Assembly: GCA_023055505.1 (NCBI GenBank)
Contig: JALIRH010000006.1
Coordinates: forward strand, 22,665,105 to 22,729,104
Direction of reading: 5' to 3'
DNA: 64,000 bases
DNA from: Callipepla californica brunnescens
Taxonomy: Eukaryota > Chordata > Aves > Galliformes > Odontophoridae
The translations under genes were made by a program, and so were the position numbers. Within the stretch, counting starts at the first letter, position 1. Every line of letters starts with the position of its first letter. The notes under the pieces are model-generated. The model saw only the letters and a program-made list of their open reading frames with translations, had not been told where the DNA came from and did not search any database. This document shows positions 23,919 through 38,019 of the stretch, piece by piece.

Positions 23919-26900
23919 GTAAATCTATACTGCGTGTGCATATACGTTGTTATTACTCTCTTAAATGCTTCAAAGAATAAGAGGTCTGAATTATTTCATC
24001 ACTGTTTCTTTTCTGATCTTAAGCATAATTATTATATCAGCTAATGTCCGTATCTTTTTTTCTTCCAAATTCTGATTTAAAAAAGCGCACTGAAAATTCA
24101 ACATATTAGTGCACTACTCGGACATCTTTGTATTTTATGAAAAATTTTAAAAATAGTAAGTTCAGAAAATAAAGTCAGGCTGTTTTTAGGGTAACAAACA
24201 AATCTGCTTAGCTAAACACACAGATATAGGACTAGTTACACACTGGCCATCATTTATATTTCAGAAGATGTCCAATAATGCAATAAAGGACTTGCAGTTG
24301 TTGAGGGTGAAACCTTAAGTTAGGTTATCTGGAGGCCTGAAAGGCAGGAAGTGCTCTTTAACATTGAGATATCCTGTACCTTTTGGTACATAAACCTAAT
24401 AAAGCTTTGAAGGATTCCAGATACCTTATGTGGTCATTTGGGAACTAGATTGCTTCCAAAATGAAAGATATGATTCATCCACATTTTGTACCCATCTGTA
24501 TATATTTATATTCCTCACTACTGACCTATGCTGTCATTACTTACACAGTAATATGCTGTACTGAGTTGAGAACAGTAGAATCACCTGAGTGAACTGAAAT
24601 GTCTGACAGCGTTAACTACTGGAAAATTATTTTTTATTTGGGTTTGTAGTTTACTAAATTTGAGTTATTTATGCTTTCTAATATTTAATCAGACATGATG
24701 TGCTGACATTCCTAAGATCTCAAAACATCAAATAAATTAATATGGTTCTATGGGAGCATTCACATCCTTTAGCTACCAGGTTAGACTATGATTACAGTCC
24801 CTGAACAGGCAACCCTTTGGGCCTAAACTAGTGAATTTGTCTCTCCATGGTTCCTCTATAGCCTGCAGGAGGAATCCTGAGATTTTAAGATGCATTCAGC
24901 TCAGAATAACTTTCAGACGTCTTTTTATCATTACTTACAAGCTGAGTCCAGGGAATGTAGCTCCCTAACATGTCAGGTGGGCAATGCAAATTCTTCTGAG
25001 AAGGTTATCCTAGTACTGGGAAGTTCTCATTTTCAACAGTAGCAAGGCTACTTTTTTAAGCCAAGGCCTGAAAAGAACAGATTTTTCATAATCCTGCAGA
25101 AAGTCAGGCACTCTTCTGACAGACAGAAATTTCCAGTCTGGTTGGGGCTTAGCGCAGCTTTCCCCTATCCTACTTGGACAGTGGATCTTCTCAACTTCAA
25201 GATGGAACACAGGACTTCTTCATATGGGTTGATACTGCCAGAACTTGTTCATTTAGCATAGGACAATTTCACCCAAGAAAAATACTTGTTACAGGTTATG
25301 TAACGTTACATTTCTAAGTCAGTAATTGTTTTGCCACCAAAGTCACAAGTCTAGCTGTCCATGGCTTTTCTCTATAACCCATGAAAGAGACTGAAAAGAT
25401 CCCTGCCAAATATTATCTGCCCCACAAAATACAACATGGTTGGGTAAAGATTCCTCTAGAACTTTCTCTGTTGATGATATCAGGCACCTACTCTGTGAAG
25501 TAACAAATCTGGTAGGTATGAAAAAATCAGAAAACAGCTTCGCCTTCACATCTGTAATATTAAACATAACTAGATTCACTGCAAAGAGCAAAACATTGGG
25601 CTGAGGTATTGGAAGTTTTCCTCTGTTTACTGCAGTATTGTTGAACTGCCCACCGCTGCTCCAAATGAAATGAGATCAAATACCCAAGCCTATTAAATTG
25701 CAGTACTGTCACTGAAGTCTATAAGACTTTTCTACGTGTGGTTGGCTCTGTGAGTGTCTCCTACTGAAATACACTAAACCTCATCAGCACTTCAGCCTTT
25801 ACACAGTACTACACAAGCAATTGGGCAAACAACCATGTCTTTTTCCAGTCTTGAAAACTCTTAGAAATATTTTCTTTCCTTTCCTTCCCTTCCTTTATCT
25901 ACAAAGGACTAGATCCACACAAGCGAGATAGCCATGTTAAATGTTTTTGAATTGTCTTATCAATTTTGTTTTATACTGCTCTAATCTACAAACATTGTCA
26001 CATAACTACATATTATTACATTTTTTCCACCATTTTTCTTACGCATTTGTGCATTTTGAATTGTAAGTCTCATATTTCATTTATTTCCTTCCAATATTTT
26101 TTAAAATCACTGTGGAATTTTGAAGGCTGCTCTGAGCGGTCTTATTTTTTGCTGCACAGGTTATTCAGCCATTAACACTGCTTCAGTCTATATTGTGTTT
26201 TAGCTTTCACGTTGAGGTGTTTTCAACTGAAACTGCAAAAAATTCAGTCCAAGTCAGTAAGCACAGTGACTTCAACATAAACAAAAACTTTTTCTAAAAT
26301 TCTTTTTTTTTTTTAATTCTTATTTATTTATTTATTTGGAGGGTAAATGTGTTGTGTTTTTCCTTTTAATATCTGTAGTTCAACAGAATGCAATTCTCTT
26401 CTGTGGGTTATAAGTACTTGCTCTTTTATTCATTTTATATTATCAGATCTGCCAACATGCTTTCATCGAACATCTAACAGAAATATATCTCAGGACTATG
26501 TAGAGTTTAGAGAAATTTAGAGATACAATTACATGGTCTTTTATAAAATAGAAGAGTTAAACTAAGTAAAACTTACTCATAAATAAAAACTCTGAGTTAA
26601 GATGTAGCTATAACCTAGATATCTGAATTACAGTGGTAACACAATAAGCTGGAGATAGTATTACTTAAGCCTAAAACTGCCTGGCTTTTAACTAAATGGG
26701 TGAATTCCAGTCCTTTCATGACATTGGATTTATACCATGTCAACAGGGCATAACTATAGTCCTGATGCATGACAGGAATACCATGAGCACAACAGCAGGA
26801 TGGTTGTTTATTATTAGAATCAAAAATACTCAGTATAGCAATAAAAAGGGTGAAAACAGCAGAGAAATCTGTTTCTGTCAGAAAAGAACATGTTTTCTCA

Positions 26901-27310
26901 TATAAAGCATAAAAACATAAGCCGAATTGTATGAAATTATTCCAGATATCACAGTGAGTAGAAAAAAAAAAAATTGGCCACAGAAACGTGACACATATCT
27001 TGCAAAAATATCTATATGTTTCTGTACAGGTGCGGAAAAGGTCTGGAGGAACATGAAATCTATAGTCAAGTTAGTTGGGCTTTTAACATTTGGTAAACAG
27101 TGCAGTAGAAAGGAAGATAAAATAGAAAAAGTTCTCAGCATTTACGGGATCTAAGGAAATGACCAGACACAATATCCAGCATTTTCTAATCAGGTTTTAC
27201 TAACAATTATTACTTGGAAGTTGTTTTTGTTTTTTTCTCATGACAACCTCCAGGAAAAATTTGTTCATACTGCAGGACATGTTATCAGAAGTGACAGAAA
27301 TTTTTTCCTC

Positions 27311-27328
27311 TTTTTTTTTTTTTTTTTT
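27311..27328. repeat. T18 homopolymer
   Basis: Uninterrupted run of eighteen T with no adjoining element. Confidence 0.95.
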
Positions 27329-29174
27329 CCTTCTTCACTAGTTTGAATAAAGAATTTGAATGAGTGTTTCCATTTATATCTAGTAAGTACTGCTTCACAC
27401 AGAGCTTTTTTCCTCTGCTTTGTAATTCACCCACATCAAACTAAAAATACAATAAAGGCATGCTGTTCTTTTAAATCACATTGTGAGGCTGGGCTAACTC
27501 CCATTGCCATTTTCTCTTTAACACAAGTAATTATACTCTTCAACTGCCCTTTGACTCTCTGTGGACCAAGGGCAGTCCTGCATGGAAATGAACTTAATTA
27601 ATTCTGTTCACTGGAGTGGAGTATCTTAACCATAGAGAGGCAGCTTGTTTCTATAGGTTTATGCTGTTAGCTGCAAGCAGTTAGATCTATTTCTCCTTTC
27701 TACGTTAGCCCTGATATGTTTTCTTTGCAATTGGCGTGTTCAGTGTGAAGACTGAGTCCAAATCTTCATACAGAACTGAATGTGACTCCACAAGGAAACT
27801 GGCAGATTTCGCAGGTAAAAATTCTCAAATCTTTCAAATAAGCCTGAGCTAATGATGAGACCAGGGCCTGGGTCACAATTTTTAGCAAAGCACCAAAGCA
27901 CATATTTATTTAGGAATGCAATTACAACTATTATTATTTTCTTTTCAGAATATTTATTGAAGAATTCACCTGAGATTACTTTTGACTGCACAGATGTGAA
28001 TTATTAAAAAAAAAAGAAAAAAGAAAAAAAGGATTACAATATTAGAAAGGTATAGATTTTTTTTAAAGTTGTTTTGACACTGACAAATAGAAATATTTTA
28101 ATATTTGAGTTAGGTCTGCTGATTTAACCTGGTACCACAGAGGTATAAGCATACTGTTTTAATACATGTTAGTTGTCTCCTTTCACAAAATAAGGGATAA
28201 GCTCACCCTTGTCTGCATATTCTTGACTGTTCGTTTCAAGTTTTCTGTTTGAAAGCTCAAAGCCCAAACACTGCTAGTATATGGTATTTTCTAATCATTA
28301 ATTGGATATTTATTCTTGAAGGTTAAAATGACTCAGAAGCCTGAAACTTTCCCTACAGGGAATATAAGGTACACATTTAGAACGCTGGTCAGTGTGCATG
28401 ATGCTCAGAAGAGGTATTTGCCCTTAATTTGTACATCTACCAAAGGTCAGAGAACATATATAATTTAGTCTCCCTCGCATATGTTCAGAGCACAGAACTG
28501 GGCTACCTGTGCTGAAATATTTGGTTGCTTTTTATCTTATTTATTTTTATTTTTTAAACAATCTACATCTTTTTTTTATTTTTTTATAAACAAATTTTTA
28601 GTCATAAAAAGTTGGTCATTTTTTCCATTTTCTCATGCCCAGCTGCACAATAAGGTTCAGAGAGGAAGAGAAAACATAAATCTCAATTTAAAGCATGAAT
28701 GGTTGTGCTCATAGTATTTCAAGTTCCAGACAGAACTAGAAAGTACTAGAGATCCCTTTGGTAAATTCTGTTCTCAGGAGACAGGAGTCAAGCTTATATC
28801 AGTTAGATGTCTGCATTCTTCTGAGTTACCAGAAAGCTATTAAACATACTCAAGTACCCCTACAAAACTTACAATTTCATTTTGGTAATAACTTCTCTGG
28901 TTTCTCTAGATACACACTGTGTGTTTCTAAAAGAATCAGGAGTTACTCTGCTAGATTTTTACTATGTATTCATATGAATGACATATGCTTAGGTGGAAGA
29001 GCTGCCATGCAGATTATGGCAACTTAGTAGGCCATATAACTCAGTTACATTAATATGGGTAGTCTTAGCTGAAGCTATAATCAGACTTCTGTTCTACTGC
29101 AGAGTAACCAATGAAGCAGAGAAACACACGCGGAAAAAAAAAGTTTCCACTAAATCAGTCATTTAAAATACAGC

Positions 29175-29193
29175 TTTTTTTTTTTTTTTTTTT
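29175..29193. repeat. T19 homopolymer
   Basis: Uninterrupted run of nineteen T with no adjoining element. Confidence 0.95.
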
Positions 29194-30684
29194 ATAGAAA
29201 CCCATTTTTATTTTAGATAAAAAGCCAACTTTCAGTACTGTGTATTTAAGTCAAGGACAGTGAAAAGCAACTAGCATTCAATACAGAAACTCAAGCTTCA
29301 AAGGGTTATCCTGAATCAGTTCACTGACAGAGAATTATCAAAGCAGAGGTCAGGCACTCATTAAACCTTATCTGAAGCCAAAGTTGTGTGTTATGGTTTA
29401 TTGCCTCAAGTACCAATTAATAAAAAATTAAAGAAATGAAAAACCAGTGATTCATACCTTTGCCGGGAGAACGCTCATACTTCAGCAAAATGCTAAAATA
29501 TTAATAGTCATTTTAGTCATGTAGTATTTTATTAGGCACTTAACTCTGTGGGTTTTATCAAAAGATATATGACATTCATTTTTAACAAAATGCTAAGGAG
29601 ATTTGGGGAACATTTACTCAAAATCTAATAAAGTAGATTTGAGAGATATTTTCAACTGGAAACCTTAAACACGGGTATCAATTATTAATGAAAAAGAAAT
29701 GCTTAATAATACGGGTCTGGGTAGATGCCATAAAGAAGCACTGAAATATCACTCAGATACCAAGGGCAATTGTCTTCTAAAGAAGCTGCAAGAGAAAACA
29801 TTAAGTGCTGTAACAGTGTACAAGAGCACTAATGTATTTTTGCTTCTAAGATTTCTAGCAGGCTTATTTTTTCACCACAGGTATTTCATTAATCTGACAT
29901 AATCAAATATTCCTCCTCGGTGTTCAAAGAGTTAAATGTTCCGTACAAATTCACCTGCACAACTACTTTCAAAATACGTTTATTTCTTATTATTGTTATC
30001 GGCAGCATATGTTCCAAACCACCCGAGGCTCTGAACTGATGCCCTTTAGCAGGCTAAACTGAAAATATGTTTGCACCTGCAGATGCCAACAAGGTTGCAT
30101 CTGTCACAGAATTCTTTCTATTGTCCTTGTTATCTGTCACGTTAAGAGCTGGAAAACACAAGTCACTGGTGATTCTGAATGAAATAAAAATGGCAAAACT
30201 AATGTCCAGCTAGAGAGAGAAACCTGAGTGCAGATAATCTGCTAGGTCAAAAAATGATAGCAATAAATGCTTGGCCTCAGTAAAAACAGAATAAATCTGG
30301 GCAGAAAAAAATTCTGAACACTGAATCTTCTAGGCTGTGCATGAATAAACTTGATTACTTAGTCTGTCAACAAGACTCAACATATTTTTTTCCTCTCTCT
30401 CTCTATGCAAAGAGAGTTTTCAGCCACTACAGTGAGTGAATTTATCACAGAAGAAATCACCATCCATAACCCAACAACGACAACTGTCCCTTTTGTCTCC
30501 TCCTCCATGGAAGCACATAGTCCACTGCACACTAGTCTGCAGTTTTCCAGGATCGTTTGCCTATTTTTTGCATGCTATGTTATAATCCCCTAATCAGAAA
30601 CCAATGAGATCGGAGCGGCTTAATCTCTGAAACTTCTTACATTCCTTCCTCACACATTCCATGCAGAAATCAAGTTACACTAAA

Positions 30685-31108
30685 CTGGAGCCAAAACAGC
30701 TCCTTAGACCAGGTTGCACAGGAACATGTCCAGGTGGATCCTGAACATCTCCAGAGAAGGAGACTCCACCACCTCTCCGTGCAGCTGTGCCAGTGCTCCG
30801 TCCCTGCACTGTGAAAAAGTTCCCACACACATTTGTGCAGAACTTCCTACACATCAGTCTGTGACCATTTCCATTCATCCTGTCACCACACACTGCTAAG
30901 AAGATTCTGGCCTCATCCCTTTGCCTCTCAATCCTTAGATATTTATAGATGTGGATCAGATCCCCTCTAAGTCTTCTTTTTTCAAGGTTGAATAGACCCA
31001 GATCTCTCAGCTTTTCCTCATAAGAGAGGTGTTCCATTTGTCATCTTTGTAGCCCTCTGCTGGAAGGGGATTCTGCAAACATAGTTTTGCAGATCTGGAG
31101 TCCAGGTG
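30685..31108 (-). mobile_element. CR1 LINE fragment, 5'-truncated
   Basis: The minus-strand reading gives the CR1 motif LSYEEKLRDLGLF followed by [18 protein letters not shown]. On the plus strand the 3' part shows the usual order (AGGTTGCACAGG ... CTGAACATCTCCAGAGAAGG ... CACCACCTCTC). The ATTCTRTG terminus is missing, so the 3' end has been lost or has decayed. The left part resembles the copy at 54443, which suggests the same subfamily (shared ACATTTGTGCAGAAC block). Confidence 0.93.
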
Positions 31109-34100
31109 AATACTTAACACTCTCAACAGCACAGGTGAGCAGACTCATCAGCTGCTGTGCTTGCAGCAGCTTGCTGTATATTATATCTCAGCTGAAGAGG
31201 TTTGACGCAATCTTTCACAGTGAAGTTGTATTAGGAAATTGAAAGCATTCTGTCTGCTAATTTTCATTAGGATGCTTAAAAGTCCAGTGATATACATGCC
31301 TATTTTGCATTCTCAAACCCTGCCCCTTGGAAGCACAACTCTGTGTTGCAGCACTTTGCATATGAGTCTGAAAGCTGTGAAACAAAAATGGGGAAGACCT
31401 CTACTGAAATGCCTGTGCCCGCCCTGTATTTAGCTGGAGGAAAGATTCACAGATCCAAAAAAGCAGGCAAGATGGTTGTTTAAGCTCATCTAACCCATAA
31501 GGAAGACCATAGGAATCCCTACATCATGGCCTTTCCCAAGCCTTAAAACCTCTCAATGAGCTAGAAAGCATTATTTCAAGAGATAACCAGGCTCACCTGG
31601 GAGTTCAGACCAACATATACTCTCACATGTCTGGTGAAAAACTTCCCATTGCCATTGAAAATGCATAACTCTTTTTCATAACTCTTCCACACTGTTTGGC
31701 TTCGTTTCTTGAGTCCTGCTTTGTTTTTTGCTGCTTGACATTATTAGTGACATAATTTTAACAAACAGCACATCTGCATAACCTCAACATCCACGGCAGG
31801 CTAGATCCCAGTGTCTCATAAAACTGGGACTTATAATTGGAATAGAATTACTGTTTTCAACAGAATGTTGAGGGTTCATCTCCTTCAATGTACTTGAGGT
31901 GCTTCCAAGGTGGTTCTAGCTCTGTTTTCCAGAGAAGAGAAAGGCAAAGATATATGATATGATGCACTTCTATGGGCACCAGTCAGTTTGTTTCTTTGGA
32001 AAGCTTGTCTCTTTTTTTTTTTCTTTAATTTTATTTATTTTTTTAGGGGAATTGAAAAGGTGTAGTGGTCTCTTGTGGTTTGTATTTTTATAGATTTCAA
32101 GCAACAGGAAACAAATGTGCCTTTAAAGAGAGAAAGTAATTGTTATAAATTAACCTCTGAAGTATGTTTAAATATTTCTCTTTCAATTTGTGCAATAAGG
32201 GAACAATTTAAAAGGTATAGCAGGGTGCCTGCCACTTCTGTCCTCTGTAGGAGGAAAATACATAGTAGCATATGCCAAGCTTTATTCCTTTCCAAATGCT
32301 AACATGAGTAGATGTCAAATCAAATCTCTCAAAGAAAACGCAATGCAGCTGCAGGTATTATATTTGTCAAAACCCTTCTGCTACTGATCTTTCAGTTTCT
32401 GTTTTGAAGTTTAATGTATTGTCTCAAAATAATTAATAGAAATTTGCAAGTCAAGATACAAAGTGAACGTGTGCATGTAAGCATGCATGCCTGTATGCAG
32501 ACATCTTTTAATCCCGTTATTACAGCTTTTGACTATCTTGCCAAAACTGTGTTCATGGAAAAAAAAATATACAAAAAATAAATGCATATTAGTTGTTTTT
32601 TCTTTTTTTTTTCTTTATTGCTGATTTCTTTGAGTATACACAAGCATTCCTAAGACAGGATAAAAACAGTGAATTGTATTATAAGGTGGTCTCTGCTTAT
32701 CTTATTTCATACCAATTTCTGACAGCACGCTATTTGATATTCTATAGCGTAACTTCCAGGATGGTGCACATCAGAATGTTTTTTCATTGTCCTTCCCTTT
32801 TGGCTTCTAGTTACTAAAGCCCTAGGTATTATTCCATGATAGTTTATATAAACCTACCCAATAAATACTTTTTTTTTTTTCCTTCAGATTGTTAACAAAA
32901 AAATGAATGTATTTTATCTGATTTACAAAATAGAAACCTGTGGAGCTTAAGCCACTGAATACAGATCCATTTATGTCAGGACTTTTCTGATTAAATTCCA
33001 AAGAAGGAGCTAGAAAGTGCTATATGCTCTCAGAGTTCCTTTCTGAAGACAAAGGCATCCCTGACCAACAATTCAAACTTGGGTATTCAGCATAAAGCAT
33101 TTATAACTGTAACAACTGGATTTTTGTTCTTATTCCTCATTAGTAAATAACTCCCTGCACATTCAGAGGATTATGCACTGTTTATGCATCATGCAATCTC
33201 ACCAAGTCCTGTTGGGTTTTTTGTTTTGTTTTGTTTTTATAGTACGTACTTCTGCTGCTAAAAGGAAAATAGGCTCTAACAATCCTTTTCTGGTGCCAAA
33301 GCTGCTGCTACTGAATGAACACATCCTGCCTGCAGTAGTCTGATTGATCCCTGTGATCCCTGTATCCAACAGTTCAAAAGAATCTGCTGCTCAAAGGACT
33401 AAAATTGGTATTCGTTTAAGATTTACTGGCAAACCAAAGCTCCTTCATGTAACAGCAGATGTTGTTCTGCCTTTCAGCTCCATAGCACAACAAAGTGATG
33501 CTGAACAAGTTCAAACTCACAATGACCTTGATGGCACATAACATCTTAACTCTGGCATTTCCTCACTCAGAATCCTACTTAGCCCATGAGCAACAGCGAA
33601 TGTCACTGAACTTAGCCACAGCTTGTACCTCCACTCTGAAGTAGGACACGCACACCTGAGACACAATCTAAATGAAAAACTCCAAATAATCTATCACACT
33701 GTAGTTCTTTGTACAGTTACTGTTATGGCAACCTTTGTAGCTTGTCAAACGCTATTGCATTTAAAAGCTTAGTCCTGCTGAAGCAAAGCACAGCTCATAC
33801 ACCTATGTATTCCCTTTCAGGGTTAGGTATACTAAAAAAAAAAATTTAACAGATTGCTTTGAGGAACATGGAAAAAGGAAAATTGTGTTGTTTTTTTTTT
33901 TTTCTTTGTAACAGAGACGTCTGCAGGTGATATATGAAGCCTGACAGTATGATCAACTTTAAGACAAAAATGTTTTTAGACTAGACGGCCATCATTTTTA
34001 CAGCTTCCTTTATCAAAGCAGCAAATACTCTACCCGTGCACCTCAAATGCTTCTCCTCCTTTACGCGTCCTTCTTCAGCATAAATAAAGGACTTTAAAAT

Positions 34101-34170
34101 GTATTATTTTTTTAACATGATCCAGGATATTTTGAGACTATAGAGCTTGAATGATCATGAATTAAAATAC
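31109..34170. other. AT-rich single-copy DNA, no recognised gene
   Basis: No gene or transposon is confidently seen. T-rich stretches lie near 32010-32043, 32598-32622 and 32869-32881. The sequence at 31440-31670 has a mildly repeat-like look but cannot be assigned. Confidence 0.7.
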
Positions 34171-34172
34171 TA

Positions 34173-35364
34173 GTGCTGCTGTGAAAGTAATACCTCCCAT
34201 TTCATTATGTTGCCCATGGCCAGAGGATCGATGTTCCCACTAGTAACCCATTACGTTTCACTGCCGTGTGACAGATGCCAGCAGAGGGGCACACTAGCAA
34301 AATGGTATCTGTCATGGACGTGCACATACAGCAAAAGAGTGGAATTTCATTTCCCCATGCAGAAAATTATGGCGCCCACTGACATTCATTGATGCTTAAA
34401 CATTTATGGTGACCAAACAGTGGATGTGATTTCAGCAAAGTACTGTGTGGTATGCTTCAACAGTGGTGACAGCGATATGAAAGACAAGCCAGGTTCTGGA
34501 TAGCCATGCATAGCTATCGTGCCACAAAATGAAAAGTGTCTTGATCAGCTCTTTCATGCAAATTGGCAGACTGCAAAAAGGGAACTGCAGACAGAGCTGA
34601 ATACTGGCATCAGTGTGCTGGAAACAACAGTGTCAGTGTAAGAATACCACAAAGTCTGTGTCATGGGAGTACTATGAGTTCTCACACAAGAACAGAAAGA
34701 ACATCATACACAAGTCTGCCAGAATGCACTGAACCAATACAAGGCTGAAGATGACAGTTTCTGTATTGCATCACTGCCAGTGATGAGAATTAGTATCACT
34801 ACTATAAGGTGGACTCCAGAAAGCAGTTAAAAGAATGGTGACAAGTGAATTCCTCATTCAAGTTCAGTAAACAACCCTCAATAGATGAAATGATATGCAC
34901 TGGCTTTTTCAGATAGGAAAGGGATGAGCTTTCAGAATTTGTTGTAACTTGGACAAGTCATTAACTCTGACCACTACATCGTGATGCAGATGAAGCTGGA
35001 GACTTTAATTTCCAGAGTCAGGCCAGAAAATACAACTTTTCTCTTACCAGATGATAACACCAAGCCCCGTAACAGTTAAGAGAACATGAAGCATGCTGGA
35101 CAGCATAAGCAACATTTTACTAGCAGCAGTGCCATCAAAGCAGCTGTGAAACGCAGGGTCACCTCTGCTGGTGGAGATTTTCATGAGTGTGGGATGCAAG
35201 CTCTTGTTCATAGCAAGTGAAAATGCACAGTTAACGGTGACAGCTATGTTGAAAGACAGCCTTTTGTAGCTGACAATATGCTCCATCAAATTGTGTTATT
35301 GTGCCCATTGTACCTGTTATAGTTTCCTTGGAAATATGTAGGAGGCATTATTTCTGGAGCAGCC
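34173..35364 (+). mobile_element. mariner (Galluhop type), nearly full-length, dead
   Basis: A DNA transposon of the Tc1/mariner superfamily, 1192 bp between two TA dinucleotides (34171-34172 and 35365-35366), the expected target duplication. The ends form imperfect inverted repeats: CTGCTGTGAAAGTAATACCT at the left, and AGGCATTATTTCTGGAGCAG read inward from the right. The decayed transposase reads in sense: an N-terminal part with MAPTDIH and the GDSDMKDKPGSG stretch, a middle part with the QTINSDHYI-like segment and the final catalytic-Asp block (DDNTKP in place of HDNARP), then the C-terminal part containing GMQALVHSK. The first catalytic block (TGDE-like) is destroyed. A segment between DNTKP and the C-terminus is missing. 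Many stops and shifts exclude activity. Confidence 0.93.
34332..35340 (+). pseudogene. mariner transposase pseudogene
   Basis: This is the remnant coding region inside the mariner at 34173. Translation needs several frame changes and crosses stops, for example directly after PTDIH. Recognisable order: N-terminal helix-turn-helix region, linker GDSDMKDKP, central region with LTQEQKEHHTQVCQ, catalytic region with TINSDHYI and DDNTKP, and C-terminal VTSAGGDFHECGMQALVHS. The intact enzyme family performs cut-and-paste transposition with a DDD triad. Here the first Asp motif is lost, so no activity is expected. Confidence 0.85.
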
Positions 35365-35366
35365 TA

Positions 35367-37777
35367 CATATATCTGTTGCTGGGATCTTTTGGTCCCATG
35401 TTGGTCACACTGCTATTCTTACGCAACAGACTTCCCATGGGTATAATAACAGAAAACTAGTGCTATCCTTCCAGCATCATCAAGGCTAATTTTATTTCAA
35501 AGTTAGTGCTGCTTCACTAGCTGAAATAGCTGCCACACAGCTAATAGGTCTATGCAGATACCGCTCATACATTAATTAATTAGGTGGTTCCAGACTATCC
35601 TAGTCCAAAACTGGCCCTTAATAAACTCGCTAACATTCGGTTTTCAGTGCTACATTATCAACAGGAAAAAAATAAAATGTTTTCCAGTACTAAATAGATG
35701 CCACTGTTTTATTGTGAAACTGAAATATGACTGACTATTCAGAGAAGTTTTTGAGTAGCATTTAAAATACTAAAGCATTTAATACGGGCATTGATTAGCC
35801 TCTAAATACATGATGCAAAGTGAATTAGTATTAAACAATCCATGTGTAGTATATGCAGGAGTACGTCATAGGTAACATTTAGAATGTACAGAATGATAAT
35901 TAACACAAACATAAACCTCACTGGCATATTGAGTAGTTCCAGCCATATACTCTTCAGTGAATTCTGAGATGTCAATAGCCCAAGCAGACTGTAGAGTCGC
36001 AAAATCCACACAGCGAACACTTTGTTATCGTTCTGCCAAAAGGCCAATCTCAAGATATACAGACTTGGCCAATTTAGAACAAAACAGAGATCTCCTTAGG
36101 AAAGAATGATCTTTTTAATTCATACAATGGAAACAAAAAAAAAAAAAAAAATCTTTCTACATGATTATACTCCAGGTAGTACCATAAAGCATGCTGATCT
36201 CCTCCACAGTTTACCACAGAGTAAACATTTATTTTAATTTTCATGCAGCAAAGATGGAATAATATGCCAATGCACTTTTCCATTCCACATCAGATAGCTG
36301 ACAATCACAGCGTACTTTAAGATATTTACACAGTCTCTAATTTAACAGTATATGTTACTGAACAGACTATTTTTATAAGCCTGATACTTTAAAAAAAAAT
36401 CTTTTAATATTCATAAAAAAAATTCTTTTCATGTTCTAGTACAACACCATTGAGCAATTTTGCTAGACTGATTGATGCCTAGTGAATTTTTCTAGAGAAT
36501 TAATCACTGTCTCCATTGGGAAACTGTTTTCATCTAGTCACTAATTTTCAACAAGACATGCCAAGGTCATTAAAGCATTCAGATTTATAACAGGAGGGCA
36601 AGAAAAGGAAAGCCTCATTTCTGTAACTCCTGCCACTGTTGTATTGAACATTTTTATTCACTGAGGGAAAGAGTAAAAGTCTGCCTTCATCCTACTATGG
36701 AAAATGCTAAAATAAATCATCAGGGGTTTATAATAATAAATAAACTTTTAACCTATGAGCAGACAAGTAAATATAAAGAGGGTTCAGGATTGTTATATGC
36801 CTAAGAGAAGGAAAAAAAAAAAAAAAAAAAAAGGCACAGAAAAGATAAAGTTGCTATTTTAGGCCAGCAGCCCAACTAGGAGCAAATAAGCTCCAAGGTT
36901 TTATCTACTAGTCCCAGAGACTTCCACGGCTAACATGAGGAATTGTAGGCCAAAGTCCTGTATCTGACAGTGATTTTCTGTTGAATATTGAACATTGTTT
37001 TCTTCATGATTGCCACAAACTTCTGTAAAACAGTTTTGAGTCTACAAAACAGCAAAAATGAAATAATAAAAATAAAAAAAGAAAAATAAAAGAGTTACAG
37101 GGCTTGACCTCCTTCTGAACAAGGAAGTCTCAGTCTGACATTTAAGAGCATCTCTAGAGAAGTAAAGAAACTAAATCCAAATCTCACTCCAAATGGACTT
37201 GAATTCAGATGGGCCTATTTCTTAAGGGAATACACAAAACAAGAAGCTGTACAAGGAAAGTCTCTTAATTTCCTGGAGCTATGCATTTAAGACTTATTTT
37301 TCATGGGGCTTCTTTAAGACACAATATTGCCAATTTTAAAATTCACACCCTGGTTCCAACCTTTGTGTCAGGGGACAGATGTGGTTTGATCCTTCCCCCT
37401 AATATGCACATTTCACAGTATCCAGTCTCATTACGTGGAATATCTGGACTGCAATGGAAAACAATACTTGGGTTTTCTCACTCCACTGTAACTGCAGCCT
37501 GTGTCAAGTATTTTTTTCTACTGCTTGAAACTTTATTTCGGAGAATCAAATTTCAAATCAAAACTCCATGCAAAGTTTTATTTGTTCACCCCTAAGACAT
37601 TTTCTTCCCAGATAACCAGTTTCTTACAGGAGATTACATTTATACAAACACACAGACTCTACACTGAATATCTAGCTTCCTGTAATTTCTAAGCTAGTTT
37701 TTTATAATCAACAACAGTAGTTTAACAACTAATTGGTCTGTAGCAGTTTCAAATAAAAATCTGGAAGGTTCTGTGGA
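35367..37777. other. AT-rich single-copy DNA, no recognised gene
   Basis: Nothing recognisable apart from homopolymers: A17 at 36135-36151 and A21 at 36812-36832, plus A-rich DNA near 37056-37090. Short open frames lack any family signature. Confidence 0.72.
36812..36832. repeat. A21 homopolymer
   Basis: Twenty-one consecutive A following GAGAAGG. No retroelement body is recognisable next to it. Confidence 0.95.
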
Positions 37778-37975
37778 TAGAAGCACAGTATGACTTTGGT
37801 TGGAAAGGACCTCAAAGACCATCCAGTTCCTATCCCCTGCTGTGGGCAGGGCTATCACCCACCAGCTCAGGCTGCCTAGGGCCCCATTCATCCTGGCCTT
37901 GAATGCCTACAAAGCTGGGCTACTTGTGCAAAGCTCTAGTGCACCTTGCAACATGAGTAGCTCCTCTCTGAATCA
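37778..37975 (-). mobile_element. CR1 LINE, 3' end fragment
   Basis: The plus strand reads AGCACAGTATGACTTTGGTT, GGAAAGGACCTCAAAGACCA and CCCCTGCTGTGGGCAGGGCT, the reverse complement of the CR1 3' UTR. From about 37910 the match weakens (GCTGGGCTACTTGTGCAAAG in place of the usual CTGGGCAACCTGTGCCAGTG). The element's 5' side runs into a 23-A tract after 14 bp. Confidence 0.92.
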
Positions 37976-37980
37976 GATAA

Positions 37981-37988
<8 letters not shown>

Positions 37989-38011
<23 letters not shown>
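37989..38011. repeat. A23 homopolymer
   Basis: Twenty-three A on the plus strand, on the 5' side of the minus-strand CR1, so it is not that element's tail. Confidence 0.95.

Positions 38012-38019
<8 letters not shown>

Larger units (their letters stand above)
21306..30684. other. 9.4 kb AT-rich single-copy DNA, no recognised gene
   Basis: This is the longest transposon-free stretch. It holds an exon-like segment at 23811-23918 (separate entry), T runs at 27311-27328 and 29175-29193, TTTA repeats near 26320-26338, an AT dinucleotide-rich stretch near 22733-22755, and A-rich DNA at 28006-28030. The open frames at 25010-25210 and 25343-25591 (minus) have somewhat protein-like composition but no recognisable family. 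Confidence 0.68.

Noticed and set aside
31440..31670. Possible ancient LINE fragment
   Set aside because: General look only; no CR1, L2 or other consensus block could be matched by eye.
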